64,000 bases of DNA from Leeia speluncae (GTDB taxonomy: Bacteria > Pseudomonadota > Gammaproteobacteria > Burkholderiales > Leeiaceae), in NCBI RefSeq assembly GCF_020564625.1, contig NZ_JAJBZT010000001.1, positions 496,001 to 560,000 of the forward strand, in the 5' to 3' direction. The notes under the pieces are model-generated. The model saw only the letters and a program-made list of their open reading frames with translations. It was not told where the DNA came from and searched no databases. This document shows, one piece after another, positions 27,638-36,556 of this stretch (the stretch's first letter is position 1; each line of letters opens with the position of its first letter). The translations under genes were made by a program, and so were the position numbers.

Positions 27638-28411
27638 ATGAGTATTCTGGCAGTCTTTAATCAAAAGGGTGGCGTAGGTAAAACAACCACTTCATTTAAT
27701 CTTTCTGCCGCGATGCGTCGGGATAATGTTCATCCGTTGTTGCTAGATTTAGATCCGCAGTGCCATTTGACTATGTTGGCAGGGGTGCAAACCCAATTAG
27801 GTACTTCTTTGTATGGATTTTATAAGGAAGGTAGACAGCTAACCGATTTAATTCGACAGTTGCCAAATGGCTTTAATCTCATTCCATCACATATTGAATT
27901 ATGTAAGATGGACATGTTGCTTGGTCGTGAGCCAAGAATTGCAACGAAATTAAGAAATGCCATTCGTTCTGAAATGTTAGAAACACCTGACATGCCAATT
28001 GTTTTTGACTGTTGTCCGATGCTTGGCGTGCTTTCTATAAATGCCCTTGTTGCTGCAGAACGTGTGTTAGTCCCAGTTGCTGCTGACTACCTCTCTTATC
28101 AAGGTGCAGTTCAACTTTCTCATACTTTGACGGGGTTGGAGCATGCGCTGAAACGCAAGTTTAAACGCCGTTATCTAATCACGAGATTTGATAAAGATCG
28201 TAAAACCTCACAGGAAATTGTAGATAAGCTTCGTGATACGTTTGGGGATGATGTATGTGATACGGTCATTAGTGAGAGTGCTCCACTGGCCGAAGCATTA
28301 CTGCTTGGTAAAGACGTTTTTCAATACGATGCAGCAAAAGCGGCCGCGGATGAGTATACTAAATTATTCGAAGAGTTAGTCGGATGTGGCTTTTTGCCAA
28401 TTGGTGACTAA
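27638..28411 (+). CDS. ParA-family ATPase (first of a convergent pair)
   Basis: A 257-residue P-loop ATPase of the ParA/MinD/Soj superfamily. The deviant Walker A is at residues 8-17 (NQKGGVGKTT) with the signature lysine, Walker A' is DLDPQCH and Walker B is IVFDCCPMLG. Such proteins position chromosomes, plasmids or large protein assemblies. There is no N-terminal DNA-binding extension and no ParB-like gene next to it, so an orphan positioning role (chemoreceptors, flagella, pili or cellulose machinery) is as likely as DNA partition. It converges with a second ParA-like gene 12 bases downstream, with no terminator between. Confidence 0.88.
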   Translation: MSILAVFNQKGGVGKTTTSFNLSAAMRRDNVHPLLLDLDPQCHLTMLAGVQTQLGTSLYGFYKEGRQLTDLIRQLPNGFNLIPSHIELCKMDMLLGREPRIATKLRNAIRSEMLETPDMPIVFDCCPMLGVLSINALVAAERVLVPVAADYLSYQGAVQLSHTLTGLEHALKRKFKRRYLITRFDKDRKTSQEIVDKLRDTFGDDVCDTVISESAPLAEALLLGKDVFQYDAAKAAADEYTKLFEELVGCGFLPIGD

Positions 28412-28423
28412 TGCTTACTTCAA

Positions 28424-29068
28424 TTAGGCATGGCGATCAGTTTGTTTTAACCAGTTTTCAATTCCTCGCCATGCCTCTCTATCTCTTGTGAATCGCTGCG
28501 CGGGTAAGTCGAATAAGGTTAACCCTCTTGGCAGGGTTTGAAGATAGAGTTGTGTGTCTCGAATAGTAGCGAGTAATGGTAGTTCTTTATCTCGAATAAA
28601 CTCGGTCAGCTTTTGATGGCTCTGAGTTCTGACATTTTGTCTCATTGCCACAACGCCAATCTGCAGCTTCCCTTTGCGGATTGTCTTATGATCTAGCACT
28701 TTTTCCAAGAATTCTTCTACCGCCCACATATCAAACTGTGATGATTGAATGGGAATAATCATCTGGTCGACGGTTTGAATAAGTTGATCTAGTTTCTTTC
28801 CATGTAATCCAGCAGGACTATCTAGTACAGCTATCTCTGTTTCTTTTGGTAGCTTAGCCGGACCGTTTTCTTGAATTTCCCAGCTATGAATTTCTGGCAG
28901 ATTATCGGGTCGGTGCGATAGCCATCTGAGGCTGGACTGTTGACGATCTACATCTCCCAACATGGTTTTTTTGCCTTGCCATGCATACATGGCAGCAAGA
29001 TTGGTTGCGAGCGTTGATTTGCCACTACCACCTTTAGGGTTTGCGATGAGAATTTTACGAGTGCTCAT
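28424..29068 (-). CDS. ParA-family ATPase (second of the pair), coupled to recR
   Basis: A 214-residue small ParA-like ATPase. The Walker A is NPKGGSGKST at residues 10-19 with the signature Lys12; Walker A' is DVDRQQSS and Walker B is IAVLDSPAG. The short length and Gln-rich switch resemble the plasmid-type or ParC/McdA-like small ParAs. The start overlaps the recR stop (ATGA), so it is the last gene of the dnaX-ybaB-recR operon. That linkage to a DNA repair gene is unusual, and no ParB partner is adjacent. Its function is unknown. Confidence 0.88.
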   Translation of the reverse strand: MSTRKILIANPKGGSGKSTLATNLAAMYAWQGKKTMLGDVDRQQSSLRWLSHRPDNLPEIHSWEIQENGPAKLPKETEIAVLDSPAGLHGKKLDQLIQTVDQMIIPIQSSQFDMWAVEEFLEKVLDHKTIRKGKLQIGVVAMRQNVRTQSHQKLTEFIRDKELPLLATIRDTQLYLQTLPRGLTLFDLPAQRFTRDREAWRGIENWLKQTDRHA

Positions 29069-29667
29069 AATGTTTTTCGCTCGTAAACTGATTGCGCGAG
29101 TGTGCCGGTATCGACGTATTCTAACTCGCCGCCTACGGGCATGCCTCTCGAAATTCTCGTCACAAGAATGGAAGATCGTTTTAGCATCTCGGAGATGTAG
29201 TAGGCCGTTGCTTCACCTTCTGCAGTGTAATTGGTTGCCAAGATTACCTCTTCAACAATTCCATCTTTCGCACGGGTGAGAAGGCGATCAATTTGTATAT
29301 CATCTGGTCCAATGCCATCTAACGGGGAGATTTTCCCTTGTAGCACGTAATAAAGACCAGAATGGCATTTTGCCTGTTCCATTCGATTTAGGTCTGCAGG
29401 CATTTCAACAACACAAAGCTTTGTTGCATCACGATCTGCATCGAGACAAAGTTCACAAACCTCAGTGTCGCTATAGTTATTACACCGCTTGCACTGCTTT
29501 AGTCCATCTAATGCCATGTTCAAGGAAAAGGCTAGACGCCGAGCCCCTTTTTGGTCTCGCTGAAGTAAGTGGTAAGCCATTCTCTGTGCAGATTTTGGAC
29601 CAACCCCAGGAAGGCACTTTAACGAATCAATTAGTTCGTTCAGTATACTCGGCGTGCTATCTTTCAT
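29065..29667 (-). CDS. recR: Recombination mediator RecR
   Basis: A 200-residue protein of the RecFOR pathway that helps load RecA at gaps. A helix-hairpin-helix segment lies at the N-terminus (LKCLPGVGPKSAQRMAYHLL). A zinc finger CKRCNNYSDTEVCELC and a Toprim domain starting at LCVVEMPADLN follow. The length matches E. coli RecR (201). The gene lies 8 bases after ybaB and overlaps the following ParA-like gene. Confidence 0.97.
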   Translation of the reverse strand: MKDSTPSILNELIDSLKCLPGVGPKSAQRMAYHLLQRDQKGARRLAFSLNMALDGLKQCKRCNNYSDTEVCELCLDADRDATKLCVVEMPADLNRMEQAKCHSGLYYVLQGKISPLDGIGPDDIQIDRLLTRAKDGIVEEVILATNYTAEGEATAYYISEMLKRSSILVTRISRGMPVGGELEYVDTGTLAQSVYERKTL

Positions 29668-29674
29668 TGTGGTC

Positions 29675-30010
29675 TTAGAATGGGAATTTCATGCCTGGTG
29701 GTAGGTTTAAACCTGCACCAAATGAAGCCATTTTTTCGTCTGATGTGGTTTTTACTTTGTTCAGGGCATCATTTAACGCGGCTGTGATTAGATCTTCCAG
29801 CATTTCTTTATCATCTTCGTCGCCAGACATAAGGCTAGGATCAATATTGACACGTTTGACTGCGTGATGACATGTCATTGTTATTTTTACCATACCAGCA
29901 CCGGCTTGACCTTCTACTTCGATCTGGCCTAGAGATTCTTGCACTTTACGCATGTTCTCTTGCATCTGCTGGGCCTGTTTCATGATATTGCCTAGGCCAC
30001 CTTTAAACAT
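29675..30010 (-). CDS. ybaB: Nucleoid-associated protein YbaB/EbfC
   Basis: A 111-residue DNA-binding protein of the YbaB/EbfC family, which forms a tweezer-like dimer. The N-terminal Gln/Met-rich helix ([18 protein letters not shown]) and the C-terminal LPPGMKFPF ending are typical. It lies between dnaX and recR, the standard order, 99 bases after dnaX. Confidence 0.96.
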   Translation of the reverse strand: MFKGGLGNIMKQAQQMQENMRKVQESLGQIEVEGQAGAGMVKITMTCHHAVKRVNIDPSLMSGDEDDKEMLEDLITAALNDALNKVKTTSDEKMASFGAGLNLPPGMKFPF

Positions 30011-30109
30011 TTCTAAATCTCCTAACCGAATAGATAATTACAACTGCAAACTTTATTTCTTCATTTCAATGCTCAGCATATAAGTCCAAATCATTGAAAT
30101 TCAATCTTG

Positions 30110-31945
30110 TTAGCCAATTGGCGTGACGCTATCATCAATTAGCCTTGCCCCTGCATGTTCTGCTAAAAAACTAACCACCGGGTCTGTCAGTATTGCTTGC
30201 GTGGCAGCTTCTAGGCGTTCTGCTTTTGCTTTGGCCTCTAAATGAATGGGAGCAGGGCCTTCGGACTCACCTAACTCAATCCGGATGATCACTTTTTTAC
30301 CTAGCCACGCCCAAAGACTTTCCTTAACTTTTTCTTCTTGAAGTCTTAAAGGTTGTTGATTAGCAGGTAACTTGAATGTCCACTCTTCGTCATTTCTGCT
30401 GATTAAGGACATGTGTTTTGCGAGCATACTCGCCATGCCAGATAAGTTCAGTTCATTGACTATTTGTTGCCAATCTTCCGCGTTTTCCAATGCTAGTTCT
30501 GGGATTTGCACTGGCGCTTCTGGTTGTGGTGCTTGCCCGGATTCAGGATTTGTAACTTCTTGGATATCTTCAGCAGAAATGCTGACGGCCTCTAGTACTT
30601 CCGAAGATGAATTAACTTCTGCCATTTGATCAATGGTTATTGTTTCATTCGGCACGCTGTTTGATGAGTCGACTACAGGTACATTTTCTGTAGTTGGAGC
30701 GTTATCTTCCCAAGGGGCAGCTGGCGGTGAAGATATATCTGAGGGCTCTTCGCTGCTTGTGATGACGGCACTATGTGTAGGCGTAACGGTGACTTCTGAT
30801 TTTGACGTCACGTCAGAACTTACTGCTTGAGCTGTGGGTAAGATTGTCTCTGGCAAGTAATTTGCAGGTTTAAACGCAAGCATTCTCATGATTGCCATCG
30901 TAAACCCTGCATATTCATCAGGTGCTAGCTCGAGCTCTTTTCGCCCATGAATTGCAATTTGATAATAAAGCTGTACATGTGCAGGTGGAATCCGCTTCGC
31001 CAATTTGATTAAGTGATCATAATCGGGCGACGTGTTATCAATCGCTGCAGGTACGGTTTGAGCAAGGGCCGTTTGATGAAGAATCAGCGCCAAGGATTGA
31101 AGTGCTTGATCAAAATTAATTGATCTAGCCTGCATTTCTTGAGCTTCACGAATCGCTGCTGAGCCAGCCCCTTCGCAAACAGCATTTAAGACGTTAAAGA
31201 GATGCGTATTTTCAACGGTACCTAGCATGCCCTGAACTGCATCAACGGTGACGTTTCCTAAACCGTAGGCAATCGCTTGATCTAGTAAAGACAGCGCATC
31301 GCGCATACTACCTTGTGCGGCTTGCCCAATTTGTATTAATGCACTGTTTTGGAACGTGATGTTTTCAGCGGTCAACACATGCGCTAAGTGCTCAGAAACC
31401 ACTGAAGGAGGAATTTGCTTTAAATTAAATTGAAGGCAACGACTCAAAACCGTTACTGGCACTTTTTGTGGGTCGGTCGTTGCAAGAATAAATTTTACAT
31501 GTGCAGGCGGCTCTTCTAGTGTTTTTAGCATCGCATTAAATGCACTTTTAGAAAGCATGTGCACTTCATCGATGATATAAACTTTAAAGCGGCCTGCAGT
31601 TGGCGCATATTGAGCGTTTTCAAGTACTTCTCTGATATTATCAATACCAGTGTTACTTGCCGCATCGATCTCTAACAGGTCAACAAATCTGCCTGTATCA
31701 ATTTGCTGGCAGGCGTTGCAGGTACCACATGGGGTATCTGTCATACCGACTTCACAGTTTAGAGATTTCGCTAAAATACGAGCAAGCGATGTTTTGCCAA
31801 CACCGCGAGTGCCGGTAAATAAATAAGCGTGATGCAACCTACCTGTTTGTAGGGCATTGGTGAGCGCGCGAACCACGTGGTCTTGCCCAACTACTTGAGC
31901 AAAGTTCTTGGAGCGCCATTTTCTAGCAAGTACTTGATAAGTCAT
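30110..31945 (-). CDS. dnaX: DNA polymerase III subunit tau (DnaX)
   Basis: A 611-residue clamp-loader ATPase. The start MTYQVLARKWRS at 31945 is the family N-terminus and has an AGG in front; the frame is open 15 codons further, which I discard. Walker A is GTRGVGKTSL, the zinc module is CGTCNAC with the earlier Cys, and the sensor blocks are the usual ones. The middle is a Ser/Thr/Pro-rich acidic linker (about residues 390-500). The C-terminal tau part binds the polymerase. No E. coli-type frameshift site lies at the expected place, so a gamma form is not predicted. Confidence 0.95.
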   Translation of the reverse strand: MTYQVLARKWRSKNFAQVVGQDHVVRALTNALQTGRLHHAYLFTGTRGVGKTSLARILAKSLNCEVGMTDTPCGTCNACQQIDTGRFVDLLEIDAASNTGIDNIREVLENAQYAPTAGRFKVYIIDEVHMLSKSAFNAMLKTLEEPPAHVKFILATTDPQKVPVTVLSRCLQFNLKQIPPSVVSEHLAHVLTAENITFQNSALIQIGQAAQGSMRDALSLLDQAIAYGLGNVTVDAVQGMLGTVENTHLFNVLNAVCEGAGSAAIREAQEMQARSINFDQALQSLALILHQTALAQTVPAAIDNTSPDYDHLIKLAKRIPPAHVQLYYQIAIHGRKELELAPDEYAGFTMAIMRMLAFKPANYLPETILPTAQAVSSDVTSKSEVTVTPTHSAVITSSEEPSDISSPPAAPWEDNAPTTENVPVVDSSNSVPNETITIDQMAEVNSSSEVLEAVSISAEDIQEVTNPESGQAPQPEAPVQIPELALENAEDWQQIVNELNLSGMASMLAKHMSLISRNDEEWTFKLPANQQPLRLQEEKVKESLWAWLGKKVIIRIELGESEGPAPIHLEAKAKAERLEAATQAILTDPVVSFLAEHAGARLIDDSVTPIG

Positions 31946-32070
31946 AGACCTGAATTCTACCAGAATCACACACGAAGCGAAGACGCTCACGCACGTTGTT
32001 ATTTAAAGTCGTAGATTAAATTTCAGAAATCATCGAGTTTTTAGCTATTTTGGCAGTTTTTCGACTATAG

Positions 32071-32099
32071 TTGAAATAACTATCCAAAATAAATATTAA
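32071..32099 (+). promoter_or_regulatory. Candidate promoter of the sensor kinase gene
   Basis: TTGAAA, 17-base spacer, TATTAA, about 75 bases before the start codon. The -10 is 4/6 only. Confidence 0.45.
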
Positions 32100-32172
32100 A
32101 TGAATCACGTGATACTTCTATTGCGGCAGTAATGGAAACTGATTTTTTCTCAAGCAAAGGCTAACAGGGTAA

Positions 32173-34041
32173 GTGATTACTAAGCGTACTCTTTCCATCC
32201 GCCAAGCAATCTTTTTTGTGATTGCCATGGGGTTGCTGATTCCAGCACTGGTCAGCAGCGTTATTTCTTTGCGTTATTCCCAAATAGCTCTCCGTAAAAA
32301 CCTTGAGTCTCAAGGGCAAATCATGCTCGATAATTTGGTTGTTTCTTTAGAGCAACCTTTATGGGATATGAGCTTTGCAACGGCTGAGCGTCTGGTTGAT
32401 TCATTGATGCGGGATACGCGTATTGTTCGTGTGACGGTGACAGATGCAAATTTTGGGAAGTTTGTCGATCGTTTTAAACCCGAGAGAAAGCGGGCGACAC
32501 AGTGGCAAGAGCAAAAGACGATTGTGCATGAAGGTCAGTCGATTGGACGCGTTTTATTGGTCTTGGATGATGAGCAACTACATAAAGATTTGAATGCTCA
32601 AATTACCGGGATTTGGGTGCTGATTATTGGCCAATTGTTCATATCATTGGCCTTAATTAGTTGGTTACTACAAATACGTTTGGTTAAACCACTTGTTCAG
32701 TTGATTAATGACTCGAAGCGCCTTGCTTCTGGCGCTTTAGATTTGTCGTTCAATTGGACCCGAAGCGATGAATTAGGCATGTTAGGTAATAGTCTTGAGT
32801 TTACCCGCCAATCAATTGAAAAGATGGTGGGAGAACTCGAGGAAAAGAATAAGCAACTTAACTCGGATATTCAGGCTAGAAAGCAAGTGGAAGAAGCATT
32901 GAGGGCTTCTGAACATCGCTTCCGGACGCTAGCTAGTAATGCCCCCGTAGGTATTTTCCGTGTCACTGCTACTGGGCGTTGCTTGTTCATTAATAATTAC
33001 TGGACAGGCCGTACCGGCATTTCTGTTGAAAGTGTGATTGGTTCTGACTGGACAGAGTTGGTTGTAGAGACTGAGCGAAGCCGAATATTTGATCTTTGGC
33101 ATCTGCATTCGCGTGATAAGTCTGCCTTTATGACTGAGTTTTTAGCGGCGACAGTTTTGGAAACCCCATTTTGGGTGGATTGTAAATTACTCCCCCTTCT
33201 GGATGATCAAGGAAATTTGACTGGCTATATTGGCACATTGACGGATATTTCTGAGCAAAAGGAAGTAGAGACAATTCTTTTAAAAGCGAAAGAAAGTGCA
33301 GAAGCGGCAAACGCTGCAAAAAGCGAGTTCCTGTCTAATATGTCTCATGAATTACGCACGCCAATGCATGCGATTTTGTCCTTTTCTGATATTGGCGAAC
33401 GTCGAGTGGAAGAGGTTGGGGCGGATAAAGTTCGTCAGTACTTTTCAAAAATCAGAATTAGCGCCCACCGCTTACTCAGCTTGCTAAACGATTTGCTAGA
33501 TTTGTCTAAACTAGAGGCAGGCCGAATGACATACCTTCGCAGACCTTCTAGCTTAGCAAAGGCAACGCATGAGATTCTTGATGAGTTCCAATCGTTAGCG
33601 TTATCAAAGAAAGTACCGCTTAAACTTTTACCTATAGATGATGAACCGGTTGTGTTAATCGATCAGCAGCGTATGAAACAGGTGATAGCGAATATCGTTT
33701 CTAATGCGTTGAAATTTGCCCCGGAAGAGTCGACGATCGAATGTGTGCTAACGAAGAATTACAAGATTGACGGGAAAAAAGGTTTGCTGCTTTCTATTTC
33801 TGACCAAGGTCCAGGTATTCCGTTGGAGGAGTTGGAGCTAATCTTTGATAAGTTTATCCAAAGTAGTCAAACAAAAACAGGCGCAGGAGGTACTGGCTTG
33901 GGTTTATCAATCTCTCGGAAGATTGTTGAAGACCATGGTGGAAAAATTTGGGCAAGTAATCAGACTGAACCTGCAAATGGGGCTATATTCTATGTATGGT
34001 TACCAGTAACGGAAAGTAAGGACGAAGTGATCGAGATCTGA
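32173..34041 (+). CDS. Membrane sensor histidine kinase (orphan)
   Basis: A 622-residue kinase. Domain order: first membrane helix (about 12-32), a periplasmic sensor of about 110 residues, second helix (about 145-165), HAMP, a short coiled coil, PAS (about 245-355), HisKA with the phospho-acceptor His392 in SHELRTPMHAIL, and HATPase_c with GTGLGLSIS. There is no receiver domain and no response regulator gene nearby, so the partner must be elsewhere. The GTG at 32173 follows an AGGG at good spacing. The N-terminal sensor and the DELGMLG motif of HAMP strongly resemble those of the GGDEF-EAL protein at 57654-60458. It is followed by a degenerate EAL gene. Confidence 0.92.
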   Translation: MITKRTLSIRQAIFFVIAMGLLIPALVSSVISLRYSQIALRKNLESQGQIMLDNLVVSLEQPLWDMSFATAERLVDSLMRDTRIVRVTVTDANFGKFVDRFKPERKRATQWQEQKTIVHEGQSIGRVLLVLDDEQLHKDLNAQITGIWVLIIGQLFISLALISWLLQIRLVKPLVQLINDSKRLASGALDLSFNWTRSDELGMLGNSLEFTRQSIEKMVGELEEKNKQLNSDIQARKQVEEALRASEHRFRTLASNAPVGIFRVTATGRCLFINNYWTGRTGISVESVIGSDWTELVVETERSRIFDLWHLHSRDKSAFMTEFLAATVLETPFWVDCKLLPLLDDQGNLTGYIGTLTDISEQKEVETILLKAKESAEAANAAKSEFLSNMSHELRTPMHAILSFSDIGERRVEEVGADKVRQYFSKIRISAHRLLSLLNDLLDLSKLEAGRMTYLRRPSSLAKATHEILDEFQSLALSKKVPLKLLPIDDEPVVLIDQQRMKQVIANIVSNALKFAPEESTIECVLTKNYKIDGKKGLLLSISDQGPGIPLEELELIFDKFIQSSQTKTGAGGTGLGLSISRKIVEDHGGKIWASNQTEPANGAIFYVWLPVTESKDEVIEI

Positions 34042-34202
34042 TCATTTTTGATGACCTTGGCTATTTTTGTGCACTACAATGGTGCGTGAAAATAAGTAAT
34101 GGTGCTAGCAAAACACGATTTTGTGTTCGCTTGATGGATGGCATGTTTATTGCATAGTGTTTATGTATAAAATTGCCAATAGACCGATGTCTCGTCATTC
34201 AA

Positions 34203-35459
34203 ATGAATTTAAACGATATGCCAAATATTTTGTCCGCTGAGCTAGCCTCGCGATTTTCATCTCTGATTGCACCCAAACATATCACGAGGGTAGAGAGCTT
34301 TTTTCAACCAGTTTTTGGGTTGGCACACAAGCATATCATCGGGTTTGAGGCTTTGCTGCGAGCAGGTAATGATGCTGGTGAATGGGAGGAAACGGCATCG
34401 TTAATTGCTGATGCAGAAAAACTTGGTTTGGCTGATGCCTTAGATGAAGTTGGGTTAGACGCACATATTGCAGCTTTCAAAGCAACTAATTATGCATCCA
34501 CTTGGTTGTATCTAAACATTACAACGCAAGTGTTTTTGTCCGATGATTTTGCCAATCGTATTTTACCGAATGCACTAAAGAAGCATCAGTTCCCGGCAGG
34601 TAGCTTGGTGCTGGAAATTACGATTGATACCGATATTGATACAGATCATTTTCTAAATGTGTTCAAAAAGTACCGTGCATTAGGTTGTATGGTCGCAATT
34701 GATCAGTTTGGAACGGGTCGTGGTTCTGTTGATTTGGTTTGGCAAATTCAGCCTGATATTGTAAAGATCGATAAAAACCTCTTGGCGAGAGCGGCGACAG
34801 ATCAAAGAACACATAGTTTGTTAAAAGGTTTGGTGGCGTTACTGCATGAGTCCGGTTCTTTGATCGGTATTGTTGGCGTAGAAACTGAACGACAAGCGAT
34901 GGTTGCTATGCAAACGGATTGTGACTTTGTGCAAGGATTTTACTTTGGTAAACCACAGGCACAGATTGATATGATCCATGAGCAAGCCGAAGTGTTCGAT
35001 CAACTTTGGCAAAATTATCAGCGCATCGATATCGAAACTAGTACTGAGCATCGTGAGCGTTTAAGCCCATATGTCGATGCCTTTAGATTAATTCCTACTC
35101 ACATGATGATGAATGGTGTGCCTTGGGAATCTGCTGCGAAAGATTTTCTAAAGCTTGCAGCGTCTGAACTTTGTTTTGTGTTAGATGCAGATGGTAAGCA
35201 AATTGGTGAGTCACTTCGGAGTGATAGTCGTCAGACTGCTAGCCCAAAGATCAATAGGCTACAAGAAACTGCTGGTGCTAGTTGGTTACGTCGTTCGTAC
35301 TTTAGAGATGCAATGCACGCGGTGGGTGAGTTACAAATTTCTCGTCCTTATTTATCGTCAAGCACGGGGCGGTTCTGTGTCACCTTGTCGATTGCATTTG
35401 AGTCTGGTGGCCAGACGATTGTGCTTTGTGGTGATATCGACTGGGATCAAACGAGATAA
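34203..35459 (+). CDS. EAL-domain protein with degenerate active site and C-terminal sensory-like domain
   Basis: About 418 residues: EAL domain at about residues 25-245, then a C-terminal domain resembling the Cache-like YkuI_C type (about 290-415, with CFVLDADGKQIG and SWLRRSYFRDAM). EAL domains hydrolyse c-di-GMP. Retained residues are Glu49 (EAL), Asn105, Glu138, Asp167, Lys188, Asp190 and Glu227. Two positions of the usual set are changed: the second Asp of DDFGTG is Gln168, and the first Glu of EGVE is Val224. The enzyme is therefore probably inactive and may only bind c-di-GMP. The frame is open to a TTG at 34173; the ATG at 34203 is chosen, with 34218 as alternative, and no ribosome binding site is decisive. 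Confidence 0.85.
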   Translation: MNLNDMPNILSAELASRFSSLIAPKHITRVESFFQPVFGLAHKHIIGFEALLRAGNDAGEWEETASLIADAEKLGLADALDEVGLDAHIAAFKATNYASTWLYLNITTQVFLSDDFANRILPNALKKHQFPAGSLVLEITIDTDIDTDHFLNVFKKYRALGCMVAIDQFGTGRGSVDLVWQIQPDIVKIDKNLLARAATDQRTHSLLKGLVALLHESGSLIGIVGVETERQAMVAMQTDCDFVQGFYFGKPQAQIDMIHEQAEVFDQLWQNYQRIDIETSTEHRERLSPYVDAFRLIPTHMMMNGVPWESAAKDFLKLAASELCFVLDADGKQIGESLRSDSRQTASPKINRLQETAGASWLRRSYFRDAMHAVGELQISRPYLSSSTGRFCVTLSIAFESGGQTIVLCGDIDWDQTR

Positions 35460-35505
35460 AATACGATTGTTCTAAGATAAAGATCACTAAAACAAAGTGA
35501 AGCTT

Positions 35506-35535
35506 TTGATTTGATCGAGATTAAAAGGGTACAAT
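35506..35535 (+). promoter_or_regulatory. Candidate promoter upstream of tyrA-aroA
   Basis: TTGATT, 18-base spacer, TACAAT. It would start transcription around 35542, just before the hairpin at 35554-35587. Confidence 0.45.
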
Positions 35536-35553
35536 CTTATCTCTGTACGGGTA

Positions 35554-35587
35554 AAACACCTGTTATGAAAGTAACAGGTGTTTTTTT
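35554..35587 (+). terminator. Terminator-like hairpin between the EAL gene and tyrA
   Basis: Perfect 12-bp stem AAACACCTGTTA / TAACAGGTGTTT with a 6-base loop and a T-run. It is either the terminator of the EAL gene or an attenuator in the tyrA leader. Confidence 0.85.
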
Positions 35588-35631
35588 ATGCCAAATTCGA
35601 ATGAAAATATTGGCTTAACAGCATTAAAAGT

Positions 35632-36537
35632 TTGATTGTGGAAAACAACATTCAGCGAATTCCTGTGTTGGCCGTTGTTGGCGTAGGGCTAATTGGCGGT
35701 TCATTTGCTTTAGCAATGAAAAAGGCTGGTCTGGTCGATAAAGTGATCGGCGTTGGACGTGGCTTGGCCAATTTAGAAGATGCGCTTCATCATGGTGTAG
35801 TGGATGAAATAACGACCGACCCTGCTTCGGCTATTGCTACTTGCGATTGCTTAATGCTGGCGACCCCTGTGGGGCAGTTAAGCCATCTTTTCCCTTTGGT
35901 TGAAAAGCATTTAAAGCCAACAGCAATTGTTACAGACGCGGGTAGTACAAAAGGCAATGTTGTTGGGTTCGCTCGCGAGCATTTAAAGGATCGATTGCCT
36001 AATTTTGTGCCTGGACATCCAATTGCAGGTGCCGAATTTAGTGGTGCGAAAGCGGCTAAAGAAGATTTGTATCACCGCAAACATGTGGTTATTACGCCTT
36101 TAGCTGAATCATCTATTTCCGCAGTAGCGGCAGTGTCTGCTTGGTGGGCGGCGACAGGTGCTGATGTCAGATCGATGACGCCTGAGTTGCACGACCAAAT
36201 ATTTGCAGCAGTAAGTCACTTACCCCATGTATTGTCATTTGCCTTGGTGGATATGTTGGCGAATAGAACAAATGGCAGTCTCTTTTTTGACTTTGCAGCA
36301 AGCGGATTCAGAGACTTTACACGTATCGCAAGTAGCCACCCTGAAATGTGGAGAGATATATGTCTCGCAAACAAATCAGCCTTGCTACAAGAAATGTATG
36401 ATTACCAAGCGCAGTTGAGTAAGATCACTGCTTTATTAGAAGCCGCAAATGGCGCTGAAATCGAATCCATTTTCGCGACAGCTAGAGAAGCAAGAAATGC
36501 CTGGCTTCATCAAAAGCAACAATCATTATTGAAATAA
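35632..36537 (+). CDS. tyrA: Prephenate (or arogenate) dehydrogenase
   Basis: A 301-residue TyrA-type enzyme for tyrosine synthesis. The N-terminal NAD(P)-binding loop is [14 protein letters not shown]. The C-terminal helical domain holds the [10 protein letters not shown] block and [11 protein letters not shown], with the catalytic histidine region. There is no chorismate mutase or ACT domain. The start is TTG at 35632 or GTG at 35638, both without a good ribosome binding site. The next gene, aroA, is 19 bases downstream, so the two aromatic-pathway genes form an operon, a common betaproteobacterial pairing. Confidence 0.92.
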   Translation: MIVENNIQRIPVLAVVGVGLIGGSFALAMKKAGLVDKVIGVGRGLANLEDALHHGVVDEITTDPASAIATCDCLMLATPVGQLSHLFPLVEKHLKPTAIVTDAGSTKGNVVGFAREHLKDRLPNFVPGHPIAGAEFSGAKAAKEDLYHRKHVVITPLAESSISAVAAVSAWWAATGADVRSMTPELHDQIFAAVSHLPHVLSFALVDMLANRTNGSLFFDFAASGFRDFTRIASSHPEMWRDICLANKSALLQEMYDYQAQLSKITALLEAANGAEIESIFATAREARNAWLHQKQQSLLK

Positions 36538-36556
36538 TTACAACGGGTTTAAAAAA

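Noticed and set aside
30289-30300. A6G run in dnaX as a programmed frameshift site for a gamma subunit
   Set aside because: The run begins at codon position 1, so it is out of phase with the A AAA AAG slippery heptamer. It also lies far past the usual gamma end point.
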